In this document: positions 5,008 to 9,662 of the stretch, piece by piece | Layout: each line of letters begins with the position of its first letter | How positions within the stretch are numbered: position 1 is the first letter of the stretch | Source of the DNA: a bacterium | GTDB lineage: Bacteria > Spirochaetota > UBA4802 > UBA5550 | Length of the DNA: 9,662 bases | Assembly: GCA_024224995.1 (NCBI GenBank) | Contig: JAAENB010000762.1 | Location: forward strand, 1-9,662 | Reading direction: 5' to 3' | The notes under the pieces: model-generated | Told to the model about the DNA's origin: nothing | What the model saw: the letters and a program-made list of their open reading frames with translations, nothing else | Database searches by the model: none | Program-made: the position numbers and the translations under genes

Positions 5008-7077
5008 ATGAATTACAAACGAATACTGTCCGGCAAAAGCCTTGCGGGCAAATTTTTAATCTATTTTTTAAGTATAAACCTGGCCGCGCTTTTGATAATT
5101 TCGGTTATTAATTATTTTATTAATAAGAGCAATATTGAAAGTGTAGTAGAGAAAAACCTGGAGACCCATATAATATCTCTTTATGATCTTATTGAGAACG
5201 GGTATGATGATTTTAAGATACACCTTCTTTCCGTAGCGGAAAATAATAAAGAAATCTGTGAAGCAGTATATAAAAAAAATCCCCAAAACGCGAAAGCCAT
5301 ATTAACGGATATGATTCTTTCTCAAAAAATCGGGAAAGCTGGTTATATCTATTGTGTTGACTCAAAAGCAATTGGACGGGTTCATCCCGCTAAAGTCTTC
5401 ATTAACAGGGATGTTTCCTATCTTCCATTTATCATGGAAACAATAAAGAAGAAGAGTGGGGTGATTGAATACCTGTGGGAAGAAACCGATAAAAAAACCG
5501 GAAAGAAAGTAAAGAGGGAAAAAGCTATTGGTATCGCGCATTTTGAACCGTTTGATTGGTATATCAGCGCGTCTGCCTATCTTGAGGAATTTATTTTAAA
5601 ATTTACTCCCAAAGATTCTCCCATGAAAGACGTAAAAACATTGAGAAAACGAATTGAGGATATAAAGATCGGGGAGCAGGGATACGCCTATATCGTTAAA
5701 AGCAGCGGCATGGTTGTTCTGCATAAGAATCTTAAAGGTCAAAATGTATCGGACAAAGATTTTTTTAAGATGATAAAAGAAGATGAAGATAAACAGGGAT
5801 TTCTTGAATATACCTGGAAGGGTAAAAAGAAGATGGCTGCCTTTCGGTATTTTGAACCCCTTGATTGGTATATCGTCGTAACGAGCAACTATGACGAGTT
5901 TCTCGCCGCGCCAATGAGGAAAATCGTATGGACTACCCTGTTCCTGGCTACGGTAATTGGGATCATAGTAATTATCTTATTGATTCAAATCATCAAATCC
6001 CTGATTATAAAACCTGTTGATGAGATAAAAAGCCTGGCCAAAACCATTGGAACAGGAGACTTAAGCGTGGAAGTGACCGTTACCAGTAATGACGAAATTG
6101 GTGATATGATGCGGTCTTTCAGAGAAATGCTCGATTCATTTCGCAACATTGGAGGAGTGTTGATCGATTACGTAAGCAAGCTATCCACTGCTTCCGATGA
6201 AATGGCCACTATCAGTAACCGCATGTCTACCCTGTCCCAGGGCCAGGCAGCCTCAATGGAACAAACCTCAGCGTCTCTTGAAGAGACCCTTGCCTCAATG
6301 GAACAGATTACGGACAAGGCGGGGAACCAGTTTAAGAATATTGACGAAAATGACGAACGAATGGCAAAGATGACAGAGGAGTCACGAGCTTCCTATGATG
6401 AAGCGCTCTCTGTAGCGGGCCGCATGACCCGGACATCAAAAGAGGCTGCAAATGGAGAGCGTGACCTTAACCGGATGGTTTCGGAGATGAAAAACATCAA
6501 AGAAAGCACCTCTGAAATTGCCGATATTATTCAAATTATTTCCGACATCTCCGAACAGGTAAACCTCTTATCTCTTAACGCGGCAATAGAAGCAGCCCGG
6601 GCCGGAGATCATGGAAGAGGGTTCGCCGTAGTGGCGGATGAAATTTCAAAACTGGCAGATCAAACCGCAACCAGCGCGAAAACTATTACCCAGCTCGTAA
6701 GTGAAGGAAATACCCGTGTTGATGACGGAACAGATATTGTTAACCGCACTGCCATAACCTTTAAAGAAATTATCGAATCTATTGAAAACGCCTCAACAAG
6801 CATGACGAAATTTTCCGAAACCCTGCAATTGCTCTCAAATACGTCTTTTGGGGCAAAGGAGAAAAATGAGGGAATAAAACTGCTTGCCAATGAGATATCA
6901 ACAGCAACATACGAGCAGATGACAACAAATAAAGAGATGTCTTCTACCATAGAAAAGGTCAATGAAGGGTCTCAGGAGATAGTATCCTACGCGGAATCGA
7001 TCCTTTCGGTTTCCGAAGAAATTAAAAGTATTTCCAACGAGCTGAGAGAACAGCTAAAACGGTTTAATATAGCGTAA
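5008..7077 (+). CDS. Methyl-accepting chemotaxis protein 1, double-Cache type
   Basis: A 689-residue transmembrane chemoreceptor. TM1 is at about 15-38 and TM2 at about 308-329. Between them lies a periplasmic sensor made of two Cache-like lobes. Each contains a G..GY.Y..(D/K)S strand (about 109-119 and 222-233) and ends in an F.PxDWYI strand (about 179-186 and 282-289), fitting a Cache_3-Cache_2 fusion sensor. A HAMP linker (about 330-382) follows, then the cytoplasmic coiled coil. The hairpin tip, [19 protein letters not shown] (515-533) with [13 protein letters not shown], is the conserved CheA/CheW contact. Glu-rich helices near 417-433 and 643-660 are candidate methylation regions. It ends RFNIA without a CheR-tethering pentapeptide. 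A GCGAGA site precedes the ATG by 5 nt. It is followed by a strong terminator and then by a 689-residue paralogue. Small carboxylates or amino acids are typical Cache ligands, but the ligand cannot be deduced. Confidence 0.96.
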   Translation: MNYKRILSGKSLAGKFLIYFLSINLAALLIISVINYFINKSNIESVVEKNLETHIISLYDLIENGYDDFKIHLLSVAENNKEICEAVYKKNPQNAKAILTDMILSQKIGKAGYIYCVDSKAIGRVHPAKVFINRDVSYLPFIMETIKKKSGVIEYLWEETDKKTGKKVKREKAIGIAHFEPFDWYISASAYLEEFILKFTPKDSPMKDVKTLRKRIEDIKIGEQGYAYIVKSSGMVVLHKNLKGQNVSDKDFFKMIKEDEDKQGFLEYTWKGKKKMAAFRYFEPLDWYIVVTSNYDEFLAAPMRKIVWTTLFLATVIGIIVIILLIQIIKSLIIKPVDEIKSLAKTIGTGDLSVEVTVTSNDEIGDMMRSFREMLDSFRNIGGVLIDYVSKLSTASDEMATISNRMSTLSQGQAASMEQTSASLEETLASMEQITDKAGNQFKNIDENDERMAKMTEESRASYDEALSVAGRMTRTSKEAANGERDLNRMVSEMKNIKESTSEIADIIQIISDISEQVNLLSLNAAIEAARAGDHGRGFAVVADEISKLADQTATSAKTITQLVSEGNTRVDDGTDIVNRTAITFKEIIESIENASTSMTKFSETLQLLSNTSFGAKEKNEGIKLLANEISTATYEQMTTNKEMSSTIEKVNEGSQEIVSYAESILSVSEEIKSISNELREQLKRFNIA

Positions 7078-7083
7078 ATCCCC

Positions 7084-7120
7084 ACCGAAGGGATGTAAAA
7101 AAAACGTCCCTTCGGTTTTT
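7084..7120 (+). terminator. Rho-independent terminator after the first chemoreceptor gene
   Basis: ACCGAAGGGA (7084-7093) pairs perfectly with TCCCTTCGGT (7107-7116). One G-T and one G-C pair extend the stem to 12 bp around a loop of 9 nt, and T residues run from 7116 to 7120. It begins 6 nt after the stop codon. A second inverted repeat overlaps it: GATGTAAAAA (7092-7101) with TTTTTACATC (7116-7125). The two folds cannot coexist; the G+C-rich one should dominate. Confidence 0.88.
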
Positions 7121-7255
7121 ACATCTATTTATTAATTTTTTTTACGGTAATAAATTTTATTGACAAATAATGCTACCATATAAGTCTGGTTTATATTTCC
7201 AGTCTATACATGTGTTGCCCTCCCCCCAGGGACCTAATTTTTCGTGGTGTAACCT

Positions 7256-7282
7256 TTGCTCCATGTGAGCATTATATATAAA
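7256..7282 (+). promoter_or_regulatory. Tentative promoter upstream of the second chemoreceptor
   Basis: TTGCTC (7256-7261) and TATAAA (7277-7282) are separated by 15 nt, giving a leader of about 25-30 nt before the ATG at 7315. A better -35, TTGACA at 7160-7165, has no -10 at proper distance (TATAAG at 7179-7184 is only 13 nt away). Because a strong terminator precedes this 7121-7314 gap, the second receptor needs its own promoter somewhere in it. The gap also contains a C-rich patch with a small inverted repeat (CCCT/AGGG, 7218-7231). No ORF or structured RNA was recognised. Confidence 0.28.
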
Positions 7283-7314
7283 AAATAAATCATAAATAAC
7301 ACAAGAGGTCGGTC

Positions 7315-9384
7315 ATGAATTACAAAAAACTACTCTCGGGGAAGAGCCTTGCCACCAAATTCTTAATCTATTTTTTTGCTATCAACCTGGCAGCAATGTT
7401 GATAATTTCGACTATTAATTATTATATTAATAAGCGGAATATTGAAAGTGTTGTAGGGGAAAACCTGGATAATCATGTTGTATCCCTCTATGATCTTGTA
7501 GAGAACGGGTATGATGACTTTAAAATCTCCCTTCTAACCACAGCAGAAAACAATAGAAGAATTTGTGAAGAAGTTTACCGGGAAAATCCCCACAACGCGA
7601 AAAAATTATTAACAAAAATGATCCTTTCGCAAAAGATCGGAAAAGACGGGTATCTTTACTGCATTGACTCAAAAGAAATAATGCGGGTACATAAGAAAAG
7701 GCATCTTCTTAACACAAGCATGTCGAAATACGAGTTTAGTAACAGCATTGTAAAGAAAAAGAGCGGTATCATTGAATATCCATGGGAAGAAATAGACCCT
7801 AAAACCAAAAAGAAGGTTACAAGAAAAAAAGCAATAGGGGTTGCCTATTTTAAACCTTTTGACTGGTATATCAGTGCCTCAGCATACCTTGATGAATTCA
7901 TAAAAAGTTTTAATGAAAAAGAATCTTCATCTACCATTACAAAAACATTAAAACACCGGATTAAGGATGTAAAGATAGGAGAAGAAGGCTATGCCTATAT
8001 TGTAAAGAGCGATGGAACAGTTGTGCTCCATCCGAAAATTGAGGGCGCGAATATAGGGAAAGAGCAATTTTTTAAGGACGTAATGGCTCAAACAAGCAGC
8101 AAAAAGCCCGTTGTCTATACCTATGGCGGAAAAAAGAAAATTGTTGCCTTCAGGTATTTTGAACCGCTCGACTGGTATATCGCGGTAACAAGCAACTATG
8201 ACGAGTTCCTTGCCGAGCCCATGAGAAAAATAATGGGAGCAACCCTGGGGCTGGCCGCGGTTATTGGGATTCTTGTTCTCCTGTTATTGATACGGCTTAT
8301 CAAGTCCCTTATTGTTAAACCCGTTAATACAATAAAAACCCTGGCTACAGCCATCAGTCAGGGCGATCTTAGCATGAAAGTTGAAGTCACCAGTGATGAT
8401 GAGATTGGTGAAATGATGCGGGCGTTCATGGAAATGAACGATTCTTTTCGCAAAATAGGAATGGTGTTGGTAAATGGTATCAACAGGCTTTCCGACGCTT
8501 CCGATGAAATGGCCGCGGTTAGCAGCCAGATGTCGAGCCTGTCCCAGAGCCAGGCAAGCTCCATGGAGCAAACTGCCGCGGCTCTTGAAGAGACTCTTGT
8601 TTCTATGGAACAGATTACTCATAACGCAGGAGAACAGTTCCGGAATGTTGATGAGAATGATGAAATAATGGCAAAAATGGCAGGTGAGTCTCAATCATCC
8701 TTTGATGAAGCTATTTCAGTTGCCGGCCGTATGACCCGGACTTCAAAAGACGCTGCTAATGGAGAACGAGAGTTAAGCCGGATGGTTTCCGAGATGAGAA
8801 ATATCAAAGAAAGTACCTCTGAAATTGCCGACATTATCCAGATTATTTCCGATATCTCAGAGCAGGTAAACCTGTTGTCTCTTAATGCCGCCATTGAAGC
8901 TGCCCGGGCAGGGAATCATGGAAAAGGATTCGCCGTAGTGGCAGACGAGATCTCAAAACTGGCAGAGCAGACCGCAGACAGTGCCAAAACAATTACCAGG
9001 CTCGTGAGTGAAGGAAATACCCGCGTTGACGACGGAACTGAGATTGTTAACCGCACCGCGCAAACCTTTAAAGATATTATCGAATCCATTGAAAACGCGG
9101 CCGCAAGCATGACAACATTTTCCGAAACCCTGCAGTTGCTTACAAATACTTCTTCCGGAGCAAAAGAAAAGAATGAGGGAATAAAATTGCTTGCCAATGA
9201 AATATCAACATCTACATATGAACAGATGACAACGAATAAAGAGATGTCTTTTACTGTTGAAAAAGTTAATGAAGGATCACAGGAAATAGTCAGCTATGCA
9301 GACACGATCTATTCGGTTTCGGAAGTAATAAAAAATATTTCTACGGAACTGAAAGATCAATTGACCAGGTTTAGTCTTAAGTAA
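7315..9384 (+). CDS. Methyl-accepting chemotaxis protein 2, paralogue of the upstream receptor
   Basis: This receptor is 689 residues, the same length as its upstream neighbour, and aligns to it with no gap. By my hand count 493 positions (about 72%) are identical. TM1 (15-38), two Cache-like lobes, TM2 (about 308-329), HAMP (330-382) and the signalling hairpin (tip 515-533) fall at the same coordinates. The tip region 501-530 is identical. The sensor lobes differ most at 121-150 (11 of 30 identical) and 241-270 (7 of 30), where ligand-pocket residues would be expected, whereas [10 protein letters not shown] and [10 protein letters not shown] are unchanged. It too lacks a C-terminal CheR-binding pentapeptide. 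AGAGG (7304-7308) lies 6 nt before the ATG. A terminator separates it from the first receptor, so the two can be expressed independently. A gene begins 28 nt after its stop with no terminator between. Confidence 0.96.
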   Translation: MNYKKLLSGKSLATKFLIYFFAINLAAMLIISTINYYINKRNIESVVGENLDNHVVSLYDLVENGYDDFKISLLTTAENNRRICEEVYRENPHNAKKLLTKMILSQKIGKDGYLYCIDSKEIMRVHKKRHLLNTSMSKYEFSNSIVKKKSGIIEYPWEEIDPKTKKKVTRKKAIGVAYFKPFDWYISASAYLDEFIKSFNEKESSSTITKTLKHRIKDVKIGEEGYAYIVKSDGTVVLHPKIEGANIGKEQFFKDVMAQTSSKKPVVYTYGGKKKIVAFRYFEPLDWYIAVTSNYDEFLAEPMRKIMGATLGLAAVIGILVLLLLIRLIKSLIVKPVNTIKTLATAISQGDLSMKVEVTSDDEIGEMMRAFMEMNDSFRKIGMVLVNGINRLSDASDEMAAVSSQMSSLSQSQASSMEQTAAALEETLVSMEQITHNAGEQFRNVDENDEIMAKMAGESQSSFDEAISVAGRMTRTSKDAANGERELSRMVSEMRNIKESTSEIADIIQIISDISEQVNLLSLNAAIEAARAGNHGKGFAVVADEISKLAEQTADSAKTITRLVSEGNTRVDDGTEIVNRTAQTFKDIIESIENAAASMTTFSETLQLLTNTSSGAKEKNEGIKLLANEISTSTYEQMTTNKEMSFTVEKVNEGSQEIVSYADTIYSVSEVIKNISTELKDQLTRFSLK

Positions 9385-9412
9385 GTTGACAGTTGGCAGA
9401 GACTCTATAGTT

Positions 9413-9662
9413 ATGAAAGAAAAATTAAACAAGGGAAAAATGAAAAGTATCCGCAAGTTGGTAGGTCCAATAACAGAAGAAGACCTCCGGTATGTGGATT
9501 CTTTTATTACTAAACGGGTTGCCATATTTATTCCAGTGGCAGGAGCCTGTTTTTATGCCATAACCCCGGAGCACAGTCATCCGGGGTATATGTTTATCCA
9601 GGCTTTTAATAATGAAACAAAAGTAAAGATCGGTACCAGGATTGAACGGGCCATTCCTGAGC
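9413..9662 (+). CDS. Start of a protein resembling AraC-type regulator sensory domains (3' truncated by window)
   Basis: The frame opens at ATG 9413 and stays open to the window end (83 codons). A second in-frame ATG at 9440 has a stronger Shine-Dalgarno (AAGGG, 4 nt upstream) and may be the true start. The visible part reads GPITEEDLRYVDSFITKRVA, then IFIPVAGACFYAITPEHSHP, then GYMFIQAFNNETKVKIG. The PEHSHPGYMF motif, with histidines before a beta strand, resembles the cupin-like N-terminal domain of AraC-family transcription factors. The helix-turn-helix region that would prove this lies outside the window. It starts 28 nt after the second chemoreceptor, so it could be co-transcribed with it. 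A TTGACA (9386-9391) with TATAGT (9406-9411) lies in the gap, but the 14-nt spacing is poor for an independent promoter. Confidence 0.5.
   Translation, partial: MKEKLNKGKMKSIRKLVGPITEEDLRYVDSFITKRVAIFIPVAGACFYAITPEHSHPGYMFIQAFNNETKVKIGTRIERAIPE

Noticed and set aside
8284..8694. Minus-strand frame of 136 codons within the second chemoreceptor
   Set aside because: Antisense to a confident chemoreceptor; similar antisense frames recur in the paralogue because the sense codons are shared.

Overview
The window (about 40% G+C by eye) looks like a chromosome segment from a motile, chemotactic bacterium, most likely a spirochaete. The evidence is the C-terminal end of the flagellar motor switch protein FliG at the left edge, whose closing sequence (GPIRLRDVEESQQKIVNIIR, then an acidic tail ending ELVV) resembles spirochaete FliG, plus two large chemoreceptors on the right. 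The taxonomic call is inference from family resemblance, not a database result.

Layout. Positions 1-141 hold the fliG 3' end on the plus strand. Positions 215-2726 form a minus-strand block. In order of transcription it contains a small unknown protein with a DUF2958-like motif, an RluA-type 23S rRNA pseudouridine synthase, a nucleoside 2-deoxyribosyltransferase, an unrecognised basic protein, and a small membrane-protein gene that appears frameshifted. Positions 2727-2879 are a divergent promoter region. Reading right from it on the plus strand are a phasin-like coiled-coil protein and an ABC1/UbiB/AarF atypical kinase, 17 nt apart and surely co-transcribed. Two tandem chemoreceptor genes follow (5008-7077 and 7315-9384), each encoding exactly 689 residues and aligning without a gap. 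A strong stem-loop terminator lies between them. The window ends inside a plus-strand gene whose start resembles the N-terminal sensory part of AraC-type regulators.

How the genes fit together. The chemoreceptors and FliG belong to the same behaviour, sensing and flagellar motor switching. The phasin-like/UbiB pair is a separate two-gene unit. The minus-strand genes are RNA modification and nucleoside salvage functions with two or three unknown proteins.

The most notable points are these. The UbiB-family kinase departs from consensus at both family-defining motifs (KxGQ reads KLCQ, ExD reads ELN). A roughly 42-bp element is repeated with identical internal spacing just upstream of two minus-strand genes. 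A small membrane gene is broken at a T run. The tandem receptors have a conserved signalling tip and patchily diverged ligand lobes. No mobile element, CRISPR array, tRNA or rRNA was seen, and no wholly new multi-gene system is evident. The gene-free stretches are all shorter than 300 nt; the largest, 7078-7314, holds a terminator and a tentative promoter.
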